This document shows positions 21,090-34,300 of a stretch of 64,000 nucleotides of DNA, one piece after another. Source of the stretch: Cinnamomum chago (lineage: Eukaryota; Streptophyta; Magnoliopsida; Laurales; Lauraceae); the NCBI GenBank assembly GCA_038049695.1, contig CP142456.1, positions 76,407,422 to 76,471,421 on the forward strand. Direction: 5' to 3'. The translations under genes were made by a program, and so were the position numbers. How positions within the stretch are numbered: the first letter of the stretch is position 1; each line of letters starts with the position of its first letter. The notes beneath the pieces are model-generated. The model made no database searches. It saw only the letters and a list, made by a program, of their open reading frames with translations, and was not told the origin of the DNA.

Positions 21090-24000
21090 GTACATTTCTT
21101 GCTTTGGTCTGTTCTGGGGTAAATTTAGCTTCAGGACCTAGAAACACGTGGTGGTTAGATTCTTGTGCTACTACTCACATTAGTGTTTCTATGTAGGGTT
21201 GCCTGAGCTACCAAAAGTCAAGTGATGCTGAAAGACACATCTTTGTGGGTGATGGAAAGTCGGTAGAAGTAGGGAAAGTCGGTAGAAGTAGAGGCAATAG
21301 GGCATTTTAGGTTGTTATTAAAAACTGGTTATTATTTGAAATTATTAGATACTTTTATTGTACCGTCTTTTCGACGGAATTTGGTTTCAGTTTCTTTATT
21401 GGACAAGTTTGGTTAGTTTTGTTCATTTGGAAACAATCAATTTAGTTTATCCATAAATTTAAATGTTGTTGTAACTGGTTCTCTTGTGTATGTGACAACT
21501 TATATTTACTTGATACAATTGTTTCTTATAATGAATCCTTGCATGTGGAATCACGAGGTATTAAACACAAACTGAATAAAGAAAACTCGGCTAAATTATG
21601 GCACAAACGCTTAGGTCACATCTCTATGTCTAGAGTTGAGCGACTTGTGTCTGATGGCATTTTAGATTCCCTTGACTTTACAGACTTTGATGTTTGTATT
21701 GCTCGCATCAAGGGAAAACAGACTAAAATGAAGAAATTAGGTGCAAATAGAACTACTGACGTCTTAGAATTGATACACACAAATATCTGTGGACCATTCC
21801 TTATGGCTTCCTGGAATGACCAACAGTATTTCATATCATTCATAGACAATCGCTATGGATACCTATTTCTCATTCATGAGTAATCACAGTCTTTGGACGT
21901 GTTCAAAACATTTAAAGCTGAAGTTGAGAACCAACTCAACAAAAGAATAAAGAGTGTCAGGTCTGACCGTGGTGGTGAATACTACGGTAGATATGACGGT
22001 TCCGGTGAATAACGTCCAGGACCGTTTGCTAAATTCATAGAGGAATGTGGAATTGTCCCACAGTACACCATGCCAGGGTCACCTAGCATGAATGATGTAG
22101 CTGAAAGACGAAACTGGACTCTTAAGGATATGGTAAGGAGTATGATTAGTCATTCCACTTTACCAAAGTCACTCTGGGGAGAAGCACTCAAAACAGCAGC
22201 TTATATTCTGAATAGAGTGCCAACTAAAGCAGCTGCAAAAACACCTTATGAGCTTTGGACAGGCAGAAAACTTAGTCTAAAACATATTCACATTTGGGGA
22301 TATCCTGCTGAGGCAAGGCTTTACAGGCCACATGAAAAGAAATTGGACTCCAAAACTGTGAGCAGCTACTTCATTGGCTACTCTGAACGATCTATAAGTT
22401 TTATGATCCCACACTTAGGTCAATTTTTGAGACCGGAACTGCAACATTTTTTTAGGATGTTGAGTTTGGGGGGAGAAATAAGGTTAGAGACAATGTCTTT
22501 TAGGAAGAATCGGTTACGATTCCCACTATTGCTTTTGACAATGTGCAGGTTTCTATACCTGTCATTAATCAAGAAGCGAATCCGGATCCTCAACAAGACA
22601 ATGTTGATCAACCCCCCATTCAAGATGAGGAACAAACTCAACAACCTCAAGAACCAGTGCCATTAAGGCGATCCACTAGAGAGAGGAGACATGTTATTCC
22701 GGACGATTTTTTCGTATTTCTCCAAGAACATGAGGAAGAAATTGGAATGGTGGAAAATGGTCCAATCAACTTCCATCAAGCCATGCAAGGTTCTAACTCT
22801 CAAAAGTGGATTGATGCCATGAATGAGGAGTATAAGTCTATGCAAGACAATAAGGTTTGAGAACTTGTCCCATTACCAGAAGGTGTGAAGCCCATTGGTT
22901 ACAAATGGATTTTTAAAACCAAAAGGGATTCAAATGGTAATGTGGAGAGGTATAAGGCTTGTCTTGTAGTTAAAGGTTTTACCCAAAAGGAAGGGATTGA
23001 CGTTAAAGAAACTTTCTCTCCGGTTTCATCGAAAGACTCTTTTAGGACAATCATGACACTAGTTGCACATTTTGATCTTGAGCTTCGTCAAATGGATGTC
23101 AAAACAACATTTCTCAATGGTGACATTGACGAAACAATTTATATGGTGCAGCCAGAAAACTTTGAGTCGGGAGACCCAAAGAATATGATCTGTAAATTGA
23201 CAAAGTCCATCTATGGACTCAAGCAAGCTTCTCGTCAGTGGTATCACAAGTTTTATCAAGTGATTATATCGTTTGGTTTTGAGACAAACGCTGTTGATAA
23301 TTGTGTGTATCACAAATTCAGTGGGAGTAAGCACATATTCCTAGTTTTGTATGTCGATGACATATTGCTTGCCACAAATGATATAGGCATGTTGCATGAA
23401 ACCAAGAAATTTCTGTTAAAGAATTTTGAGATGAAAGATCTTGGTGACGCCTCTTTTGTATTAGGGATCCTGATACAACGAGATCGCTCTCGGGGAATCT
23501 TTGGATTATCACAAAGAAGCTATATTGATAAAGTGCTCAAAAGGTTTGGCATCAGCACAGTAAACTAGGTGACACCCCTGTCTTTAAGGGAGACAAGTTC
23601 AGTCTCAATCAATGCCCTAAAACTAACCTTGAAGTTAAGGAAATGCAGAAGATTCCTTATGCATCAGCTGTAGGGAGTCTAATGTATGCTATGGTGTGTA
23701 CGCGTTCGGATATTGCGTACATTGTTGGTATGTTAGGTAGATATTTAAGTAATCCAGGGATGGATCATTGGAAAGCAGCCAAGCGGGTTATGAGGTATTT
23801 ACAGAAAACAAAAGATCACATGCTCACATATTACCACCCAAGGTCTTTCATGAGCACACTGCTCATATGGGTGTTATTTTGTGTGAGGATATCACATTAG
23901 AGTGGGAGTTTGTATCATTTTATGTTTTATTGCTTTGTATTTGATTTTGAACACATTTATGCATTTATGTATTTGAATATTATTCTAATAAGAAATACAG

Positions 24001-24250
24001 TATTCGGTTCATTTCACTCTGTTACATTGTGTTAAATATTGATCTCCCTAAGGAATACAGTAGGACTAGTTGGAAACAGACATGCATAGATCACATTGCA
24101 TGTACTTTCCATGCTACGCATCCATGATTGATCTATGTCATTTGGTTATGTTGGTGTATGTGACCATTGATGGGTTTAGTCATGTTGAAAGAGATGAAGA
24201 CCGCTTTGATCCTATACCGGCATAATCAATGGACGAGATTGTTTGGATAC

Positions 24251-24627
24251 AGTGATCTAATTAAGACTTAAAGTTGTAAGGCTTAAGGGTATAATTGTCA
24301 TGGGATTAATGTGTAGATACCAGTATGTTATTTCTAACTTGATGAGGGGCCAAATTAGAAATAGCAAACCTATGATATCTTATATATTAGGGTTATGGTC
24401 CCAAATTCATATGGTGAATTCCTATTCTCTCTGATATCCAATCATTAGAAGAATCAAGAGGGTTTCTCTGGGTAGCCATATTGGATTGGAAGATCAACAA
24501 CCTGTGAGCAACTTCATTCAATGAATCCAGGTATGTTTCCGCTTTACTTTTCTCAATGATTTGACATGGAGGATCTTGGTTTATTAGGGTTTCCTAGATC
24601 AAAGATCTTAGTGTATTGTTTCTAACA
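24251..24627 (+). repeat. 3' LTR remnant of the Copia element
   Basis: Homologous to 14077-14437, ending TTTCTAACA. Upstream sequence (about 23900-24250) has no match to the LTR start. Confidence 0.8.
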
Positions 24628-26127
24628 ATATATCACTCATGATCTGGTACTTGATGAGGGAAATTATTCATATTTTTCATATAGCTCTTTTTTTTTCAAT
24701 TGTTTGGTGTGACACATTTTTGTCATAAAAAAGAAAAAAAGGAAGAAAATGAACTATTTTCCCGCGACGCGGCACAGAGGACTCGGAGTTCCTGGGTAGG
24801 CATATATGATTCCTTTCTCTTTGCTAAAATTAAAATATATGGAGAGCATGACCATCTCGTTGAACTACTGCATAGGTTTGATAACAGGTAAGGAATCCAT
24901 GAGGAATTTATAGATTTGAGGATACCTCACTCCCTTGAAATAAATACTTCTCACCAAGAATTTGTAGAATGGGGGGTTTTACATATATATCGGTTTGTAA
25001 ATATAATTGATAAAAGATGGTATGGGTGCGTAAATACGCCAGATTGAGGATTCCAAATCTCATTGGAGGAGATTGAACCTAAGAATTATAAAAAAAATGA
25101 AGATTTTCATTGGCCAAAATTCTTAAGGATTTACAATTGCCAAACATGATCAGTTTTTTGCTATTTTAAAAAAAAAATTAGTGAAAATTTTCTGAGGATT
25201 TGTTTGCCAAACATTACCTTTGGCTTGGAATCCAACTTCATTTTTGTCACTCAGGCTGCACAGACAACCCATTAATTCTCTTCAGCTATACTATGCTTCG
25301 GTGGGGTTGCAACCCAATGACAGTGATGCTCACCACTAATTATATATGAATTTTTAAGTTATATTTTGTACGGTCACCAAAGCAATTGTCCACTCACTTT
25401 TTTTTTTGGTAACCCAACTAAGTGGGCTGGGACCTAAAAGAGAGCCCAGAGAGAGAGCACGCATAAGCGGGAAGAAAGTCCACATAAGTAAGAAGACGTA
25501 GTGTACCCACAGTTCGAACCCTCTGCAGTCAGGTGAAAACCGCATGTCATTCTCATCCACCTCACTCTTATTGAAATAAAATTTTGCCAAACCAGAAAAA
25601 GTAAAAATAGTGGTTTTTGATATTATCAGGTCAGAACAGAAAGGCTAACCGTTACATAAGTTAATAAATCAAATTGCACCAAAATAGCGGGAGCATACAA
25701 TCATTTTATAATTAGATAATGGAAGATTGGAGTGACACATATATTTCACTCGTGGAAAGATAGGTTCCTACCAACACCTTGTTACAGCTAATAATGGAAT
25801 GACCTGTTGTGATTATATCTTAAATCAGTTACATATGATGAGACTGGTTTATCAAATATTCTTGTTGATGCATATTGTTGTGTCGTTCATTATAAATTCA
25901 AATTTTTGGTGTTTCTGGTTATTAACAATGCTTATCAGTCGTGCTGTTGTGACTGGCTGCTTTCTCGCCCATTCTGTATTTGTGTAAGGTAACTTTCCTT
26001 TTGGTAGGAGACCATGGGCAAGATTCCATCCCTGCCATATATCAAACAACCCTAAGGAAGAAGCATGAACAATAAATGCATAAGAGACCTCAAAGAAATG
26101 AAATGCAAAGTTAAAGGAGTTGAAGAA
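24628..26127. other. Unit A tail, first part
   Basis: No gene is recognised. The stretch is collinear with about 57019-58274 and 61866-62400 in unit B. It holds the empty sites for the unit B hAT element (about 25856-25870) and Tourist-like MITE (about 26049-26056). Confidence 0.7.
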
Positions 26128-29100
26128 ATCCTTAGAGCCTCCAATGCTTTCTTCCTCTCCCTCATCCCCAAATCCAACTCCCCTACATCCTTTACAGACT
26201 TTAGGCCGATTAGTCTGCTGAATTTTTCCTACAAAATCATATCCAAAATTCTTGCCTCCAGGCTCACTACTCTTCTTCCCAAGTTAATCTCCTCCTACCA
26301 AGCAGCCTTCATCCATGGCAGATCTATCCATCACCACTCAGCCCTTACCTTTGAGTTATTTCAAAGGCTTAAATCCAAGCTCAGTAAAGGATCCCTTTGC
26401 CTTAAATTAGATATATCAAAAGCCTTTGATAAGCTCAACTGGTCTTTCCTCTTCTCAGCCCTTCGTTTTTTTCAATTTCTCTAAAGATTGGATCTCTCTT
26501 TTGAAGGAATGCGTGTGCAGATCTAAGTGCTCCGTCTTGATCAATCGAGTCCCCCATGGCTTCTTTAGCTCCTCCTGCGGCTTGAGATAAGGTGATCCCC
26601 TATCCCCATATCTGTTCATCTTAGCCGAAGAAATCCTCAGCCTTCACCTCCATAACCTCCACTCCCAAGGCTTTCTCCTTCCCCTCTCCCCAATCCCCCA
26701 CACCCCCTGTCACCTCCTATATGCAGATGACATCATCATCCTCATGAAGGGAATTACTTCTGGAGTCCTAGCTCTCCAAGACCTTCTTGATATCTATCAA
26801 TCTTCATCAGGCCAGCACATTAACCTCCTCAAGAGCCAGCTTTTCCTTGGTAACAGCAGCATAAAAAAGAGAGCCAGAATTTGCTCTATTCTGGGTCTGC
26901 CAGAGTGCCAAGTTCAGCTCAAGTATTTGGGTTTTCCTATTGTATTCGGCACCCCTAAACGTCTCCACTTTCTTCCCTTGCTGGATTCTATTAATTCAAG
27001 GCTCTCAGCCTGGAAAGCCAAAACCCTCTTTTTCGCTGGTAGGCTTATCCTTATAAAGCATGTTATTTCCAGTATTCCCTTACACTGTGCTTCCATTCTT
27101 CCCCAGCCTACTTCCATTTGTAAAGACATAGAGTGTATCCTGCGGCATTTTCTATGGTCTGGTTCTGCTTCCTCCTCCAAAATCAACTATGTCAACTGGT
27201 CTCAAGTCACTCTCCCTAAGCTGGAAGGCGGTCTTGGCATCAGACGCATCTCAGAAGTTAACAATGCTTCCCTCATCAAGTTGGGTTGGCAAGCCTCCAC
27301 AACGAATTCCCTGTGGTCTTCCTGGTTCAAGCTTCGCTACTTCAAGGACCAGAACATCTGGAATGCTGCAAATACCCCCTATGGCTCCTACATTTGGAAA
27401 AGAATTTGCCGTCTTGCTCATTTCATTCATCAAGGCAGTGCCTGGATCTTCGCTAATGGTAAGGACATTAATATTTGGCATGACACATGGTCAGGGGACA
27501 AACCTCTATCTACTGTCTTCCCAAATCAGTAATTCCCTCAGGATCAGCATCTTGGCTCCTTCTTCCATCCCCTCTCAGGCTCGTGGCACTTCCCCCTGAA
27601 CTTACCTCCTGGCGTCCAAGACTGGCTATCCTCTGCTACTTCTCTTCTCTCCCCCAGCTCCTCTACTAGAGACCTTCTCACCTGGAAGGACTCCACCAAT
27701 GGCCAGCTCACCCAAAGCAGCGCTTGGAATGCAATCAGATCCAGAGGTATCACTCTCCAATGGCCTCCCCTGATTTGGAATGGAATTTCCCTTCCCAGAA
27801 TCAGTTGCTTTGGCTGGCGTTTGATGCTCAACCGCACCCCAACTGAAATGTATCTCCAACACCTTGGGTATTCCCTTGCCTCTAGGTGCAGTCTCTGCTT
27901 CAATGGATCAGACTCAGTTAGCCACATTTTCTTCTCTTGCACTATAGCCCAGTCCCTTTGGAGATGGATCATCCACTCAGCAATAGCCCAGCAGCCTTCT
28001 CTTTACTCTGCTCCTTCAATCTAGATCTCTCTCTTTAGGGGAAATGACTCATTTGGCAAATCCTTCATGGCATCTACATTTCTGTCTGTTATCTACACTC
28101 TTTGGAAGGCTAGGAATGCAGCCATCTTCAACAACCGCCATCCTCCTCTGTCTCAGATCTTAGACACTCTTCATGAAGACCTCAGCAACTCTCTAAGGAA
28201 GATCTCCAAGCCTTTTGTCAGCCAGCAACTATGCTCCCTCCTAAGTTCAATGAAAATTCCAGACTGTCGAGGTCCCTAATCATCCTTGATAGGATCATCA
28301 GCTCCTTGTGCAGGTATCCAAATCCTGACCCCAGTGCATCATCTCTAATAGGGACCGGCCATAGGGTCTTCATGAATAGAGTATCTGTATCCCTGGCGAT
28401 CAATCTAGTCTTGGTCAGGAAGGCTCTGCTCCCTGCAAGGTGATCTCTGCTTCTCTCTCAAGAAGCCTTTTCTGGCAGACTGCATCTCAGCTCCCTTCTC
28501 AGTCCTCTGTTCCTCTCTGACATTGCAACAGTTTGTAATTTCGAGCCATGGCGGAAGCGTTGGATAACGGTGTTCTTTGTGCTAATATCAATTCCATGCC
28601 ATGTGTATTCAGAAGGCTTAATAGGATTCCAATGATCTCTTCTCTGAACCCAACTTTGGAGGGTGTAGGACGGCTGGGAATTTGCTTTCCTATTTCTGGG
28701 CAAATGCTGTTAATGTATGAAAAGCTATTGGTATCCTCAAGGGGTCAATTTATCAATGGCGATGATCATGATGTTTCTGATGTTTGGCATTCATGGTCTG
28801 TTGATGGCCAGATTGGAGGGTGCTCATGAACATTTGCCAACCTCATCTCTTTGCATCTTTATTGGGAGTAGGTCACACTGCTCCAGATTTCAAGCCCAAG
28901 GATGGTTTTGCTTTGTTCCAATGGTTGCCAATTCTAGTATCCAGTGCATCATCTCCGGTCCTAAGATCTTTTTGTATAGAGGATCAGTATCCCTGCTGAT
29001 TTAGTTTGCCTCGGTCTTTATGGTTCTGCACCCTGCATGGCGATCTCTGCCTCTCTCTCTAGAAGCCTTCTTTTTGGTAGCCTGCATTGTAGCTCCCTTC

Positions 29101-29303
29101 TCAGTCCTTCGATCATCTCAGGTCACTGATCTCAGGTTCTCTCTAGGTAGATGTTTTGGCTCTTTCCAGCTTTGTATTTTGTTTTGGTAATGCTGTTTCA
29201 GTTTTTTCCTTTTCTTTTTGGTTCACCTCCACTGCTGGAGGTCTATTCTTTATATTCTTTTTCTCCTCTTCAATACAATTACCCTTATATATTAAAAAAA
29301 ATA
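26128..29303 (+). mobile_element. 5'-truncated L1-type LINE
   Basis: ORF2 begins within the reverse transcriptase (FRPISLLNFSYKIISK at about 26203; DISKAFDKLNW at about 26410). The YADD catalytic box is at 26720-26731. The C-terminal extension continues to 27532, and a zinc-knuckle (zf-RVT) region with CSLC and SHIFFSC is at 27821-28024. The endonuclease domain and ORF1 are missing. Frameshifts near 26480, a stop at about 26588 and a stop at 27530 break the frame. The 3' end is a T-rich region ending near TATATTAAAAAAAA (about 29278-29303). A roughly 200-bp stretch at about 28310-28520 is repeated at about 28925-29130. Unit B lacks the element. It is a dead copy. Confidence 0.9.
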
Positions 29304-30320
29304 AAGATTAGGAATGATTAATGTACGGCTGATACTCTCTTATGCTTATTTAAATGCCCATAATGTTGGCATCGCTACTTTATTTGACCAGTCGACAACA
29401 AGACAGCATCAGAAACTAGTAAAGATGCATGCTTTAAGTTAGTTAAAGGAACGCATTATTAACATATTAGCCATGCGCTCGTGTGGTAACTTTAAGAGTG
29501 GGTGAAAAGCTAATTCGGCTACCATTCATTCAAAGCTCTTGTAGCCGCCACCTTTTTAATACCGGACCCCACTATAGCACAAGGTAATGATAAGCCAAAG
29601 AAACACACTCTCTCCCCTAAATTTTTATTCACCCGAATTTGACACTATCCAAATTGTGCAGGCAATCTAATTGACCGTGCAGATTTAGACACGCATTGCA
29701 CTTTATCTAATGACTAGGATATATGCACGGCATTAATAAAAGTACCTCTTCCGATTAAATCGATCCAATCTTTTGTTAGGTAGGTTGAATGTCGATGTGT
29801 CCAACCCCTATACCCAGTGATTTTCAATCTTTCAGTTAAGCTAGGAACTGCATTATCTTTCTTGAAAATGAAAAGATGGAGCAATATCATGGTTAAACTT
29901 GTGCTCGAACAAATTATTAATTGGTCAGGCTACGGGCTTGAAAACGTTTGTTTTGGGCTCAGGCCAACATTTTTCTTCGGCCAGTTACACATCTAGAGAA
30001 GATTGTCATCTACTGTCCGCAATAAACACTAACATAACATTTAAATGTAAATTTAGTTGGGGTTTAGTTAAAAGATGCATATATGCAAGAGTTGCTAATT
30101 GGTGTCTCAAACATCTACAAAACACTACATCATTGGAAGTCTAATTGGAGTCCAAACGTAAAAGAAAGTTGTTTTTCTTCTCCTCAGTGTCCGAATAGAA
30201 AAGAAAGTTGCTTTTTTTCTCCCAGGTCCAAACTTATGTAACCGGTTGAGTGTCTAACAAATGCAAACCAATTTCTCATAACAGCAATTCTGATTCTCAT
30301 TAGAAAGGAAGAAAAACCCA
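29304..30320. other. Unit A tail, second part
   Basis: No gene is recognised. It is collinear with about 62430-63477 in unit B. Short frames, including one of 81 residues at 29899-30144, are not well conserved as protein. Confidence 0.7.
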
Positions 30321-31397
30321 AACCTAGGCTGAACTCAGGGCGGTAAGCTCTAACCTTGCCTACCAAAATCTCAGTGCATACTTTTTTCGTGCTGAGTAAT
30401 TTGGATTCAAACTCGCGGCAGGTTGGTTCTAATGTCATCTTAAATTTCTTTAGCTAGCCATTCATATAAAAATATCAAGGTGCTAGTAGATCAAGCATAA
30501 ATAATTTTCGATACTTCCCCTCGAGTGGAGCCCACTCCATGCTTTGGGGAACTTACATCTTTTCTATATTGAAGAGTGGGCTCTATGCGAGGAGGAATAT
30601 TGAAAAGTATTTCTGCTGTCTCTACTAACGCCTTAAGGTTTTGGTAGAAATGGTTAGCTAAAGAAATTTAACACTCTACAGTAACCCTCTGCTTAACGAA
30701 GTCACCAAAACAAATGAGCAAAATAATGTTTGCATATAGATTAACCCAAAAGAGGACAACTCATTTGAGTAGCAGAAAATTTACAAATACAAATATACTT
30801 ATATATCTACAATACAACAGGATTTTGATTACACCAAATCCACTTAATGTTTCAAAACACTAGACAAAACTGCATTATATGAGTCCTGATCCTCAGAGGC
30901 CTTGAGCAGAGCAATCCCCAGTTGGAGTAGAACTCCATAGTGGGGCCTAACTATTAAAAATCGGTCTCAAAATATGTGTCCTCTCATGTATGGGATATCC
31001 CAAGACTGATTGTTTGAAAAAAAAAAAAAAAAAAAAGTGTGAAAATGAAAAATGCATCAGGTTGTGTTAATCGCATTTTTAATTAAAAGGTCAATTTTAT
31101 GGTAAGACAAATGTTATTGGAGTAAAATTTAGGGATCCCCTTTATATGGCCAATATGATGATGTGCCCTTTTAAATGAAGCCAATCTACCTATCAATGTA
31201 GGAACATATCCGACTAATCCACTCATCTACATGGGAACTCACCTGATAAAATATCTTACCATGTATTAAAACATTAGCAGATAATCATTTAAGAGGTCAC
31301 TAACTAATGATGAAACACATTAAGGATATTTGCCCAATGCCATTTAATAATAATAGCACTCATTATTGATAATTATGTACCACTTGAGGTGGCTATA
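30321..31397. other. 3' flank of the intact minus-strand kinase, with a small inverted-repeat element
   Basis: At 30441-30670 a roughly 230-bp segment has inverted ends TAAATTTCTTTAGCTA. Its right part (TATTTCTGCTGTCTCTACTA) resembles the short LTR-like remnant in intron 1 at 33640-33725. An A-run of about 20 lies at 31017-31037. I see nothing else in the stretch. Confidence 0.5.
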
Positions 31398-34300
31398 TTA
31401 ATTATCTTCTTCAGTCACCTGATTTGGAGATAAAAAAGGCTTAGGTGGCATCTGCAGGAGCTCCAGCCGTCCTTCTAACATCTCCACGACCTTGCTCATT
31501 GAAGGACGATCAATTGGTTTCATTTGGATGCACCACAGTGCAATAATAATCAACTTCTTCGCTGTTTCTTCTTCATCTAGAGTGGCATTTTGAATTCCAA
31601 TGTCCTTTCCTTGGTTAAGTTGGCTGTATACCCACAAAGGGAAGTAAATTTGGCTCAAATTCTCAACATTCGCATTTATGTTTTTCCTTCTCCCAGCTAT
31701 TTCCAGCAACATCATTCCAAAACTATAAACGTCAGACTTATATGACACCCTACCAACATTTCTATAGAACAGTTCGGGAGCCATATATCCTAATGTTCCT
31801 CTTGCGCCGGCTGTAATAGATACAATGCTCTCTTCTGTAGGGTAGAATTTCGCCAACCCAAAATCTGAAACTTTTGGAGTGAAGTTTTCATCTAGAAGAA
31901 TGTTGTGAGGCTTGATGTCAAAGTGAAGAATCTGCACGTCGCATCCTCGATGCAAATATCCGATCCCTCGTGCAACTCCTAATGCAATGTCATACAGCTT
32001 CTCCCAAGTCAAGGGGCTCTCACCTTGTGGTGAAAATATATACTTCTCCAAAGATCCATTAGGCATGAAGTCATATATGAGAGCCCTTTTTGACCCTTTT
32101 GAGCAGAATCCAATGAGTTGCACTATGTTAACATGATGAATCCGTCCGATTGTGGCAACTTCATTGATGAATTCTTGGCCATTGCCCTTTGATTTGTTCA
32201 ACATCTTTACAGCAACAAGATGACCATTTGGGAGCTCTCCTTTGTATACAGAACCATAGCCTCCTTGCCCCAATTTCTCCTTGAAGCCGTGAGTCATTTT
32301 CTTGACATTAGAATAGGAGTAACGCATCGGAACATGGTTCTTGTATCTATTTAGGAAGTCTTCGATGTTCTCATCCTTGGATTGATGCTCAGTTAAGTAC
32401 TCTCTCACAGAATATTCTAATTTTTCTCTGAAATGGATGGCCGTTTTCTTAACGTCATGGTAAGAGTAGTTCATAGGAATGTGACTCTTGTATTTACTTA
32501 CAAACTTTTTGACATTTTCATCTTTGGACAGACGCTCCCTCCATAGCTTATAGATCAACAAGACAGCAAGGCAGAACATCCCTATTGATGTTCTTGCTAT
32601 CATAATACGTTCTTCACACAAAAAACAAATAAAAACTATCATTTAGAATCCTTTGTATAAGAATGCTATTGGTGTAGATAATATTAGTTGTATTCTTACC
32701 CAAGACAGGTAGGCAACTCATAAGCAGGCCTGTAGAAAAGGGGGGAAGAAGAAGAAGATGAACAAAAAACCATGCGAAAATCGAAGAAAGAATTAGAACC
32801 TAAAGGCTTTTAACCGAGAAATGCATTGGAGAAATGGCTGTAAGAGGAACTTTACCATATATGCCTTGCAGTATTGTTTTGATGATGCCTACATTGTGTA
32901 ACAAACAATCATATTAGAATGAGACACAGGAAAATATCATGCTCATTACATGGAAGTATTTAAGATCTTTTTCACTAATTGAATTGTATAAAACAGAGCA
33001 TTTGTGAGTTACTGGTTTTGCCTGTTCAATTACTTATTTTCAGAAAACAAAGTGGTTGTTACTGATATTTCATGGTAACTATTGAAATTCCCAAACCCTT
33101 TTTTCCTCTCTCCTCCATCAGTATATCATTTCCTAAGGTTATCAGTGCTATTATTTTTTAATCATATAGTTAGATGTTATCTTACTGCAAAATACCCTAC
33201 TACTTACTGTGAAGAACAGATATTAAATAAAACCTATTTTGAGTGTTTTTTGGCAATAAGAAGGGATTGTAAAGCATACTTATAATAAAAAAATTAGTAC
33301 TGTCATCACGGATTAGACAATTGTGTCAACTTTTTTTTGTTTCTCAGCAGTTACACTCATCTAAGAAAGGGGATATGTTCTCCTACGAGCAGATTGGATG
33401 CAGATCTTATGCGTTCCAGCTCATGGGGCCCACTCTGAGGCCTCCTTATCACTTGTATCCAACAATGTATATAATCCTACTGGAATGAAGTTTGTGATGG
33501 TTCCTGTATACAGAAGTCTAGTGGTTCAATCAAATAAAGGTCGACCTTACATAGCTTAAGCTTGATGATCACTGGCATCAGTATGATGATGGTGCCAAAA
33601 ATTGACAGTTTCTTAGATTTGGAGGATTCCTTAAAAAAATGGATGTTAAGAATACTATTGAAAATAATTTCTGCTGCCTCTACTATGGCTTCAAGGCATT
33701 GGTAGGCATCGTTAACTAAAGAAATTTAATATGGTATCAGAGTCAACCAGTAACAAATTTGAATAGTAGGAAGAACAACTCGACGTTTAAAAAAATATGC
33801 ATGTCGCTGTGCCAACTGGCTCCACCGAAAGAGAGTATTGAATAGTATTTCTGCTATTTCTACTAATAGACTACCTGCTATTTCTGCTACTTCTACTAAT
33901 ATACTACTTCTACTAATAGTATTTCTACTACTTCTACTAACAGATCGCCTAAAAAGTATGATATCTTTTTTTTTTTTTTCCTACAATGGGATTTGAACTC
34001 GCACACTCTACTTATACCATGGTTGGAAAACTCTCTGAGTCGACTCTTGACTCTCCCAAATCATCTCTTTTTGACAAAGAACCGAGTAAAAAATCGGGAA
34101 GACTCGACTGAGACATCTCATTTTAATAAGTTGTTTGCATTCCGAACATTTAATAGGGAAGTCTAATTTTAAACAATGAAAGTTTATTTTTAAATAATTA
34201 TGCATGAAGTTTGGAGTTAGTAATTTAAAATGATGATTGACATGTATTTGAAACTTATATTTAATATTTTAGATTCGATATTTGAACTAACAAATTATGT

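Larger units (their letters stand above)
14002..24627 (+). mobile_element. Broken Ty1/Copia element carrying a nested Gypsy insertion
   Basis: The 5' LTR is 14002-14437, the tRNA-iMet-type primer site is 14440-14451, and the 3' LTR remnant is about 24251-24627. Parts in Copia order are gag (about 15610-16460, with a CCHC knuckle CFFCNKLGHVKKDC), start of protease (about 21110-21200), integrase (about 21540-22400), reverse transcriptase (about 22860-23570, YVDD box) and the start of RNase H (about 23640-23890). It is flanked by ATATA(T). The empty site is seen in unit B at about 57018. The element is broken, with roughly ten or more breaks plus the nested insertion. LTR divergence by eye is about 4% over some 360 bp, so it is moderately old. 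The first 80 bp or so of the 3' LTR is missing or replaced. Confidence 0.93.
3092..30320. repeat. Segmental duplication unit A
   Basis: This unit is collinear with unit B (39586-63477). With insertions removed, the shared part is roughly 12-13 kb and is clearly alignable by eye throughout. The left border is cut by the LTR element at 3091. The right border is the end of shared sequence at GAAAAACCCA (30320 versus 63477). It carries the RTE tail, a small MITE, a Copia element with a nested Gypsy element, and an L1-type LINE, none of which is in unit B. Confidence 0.9.

Noticed and set aside
29899-30144. 81-residue frame also seen near 63103
   Set aside because: Shared only because the units are duplicated; indels between copies do not respect codons.
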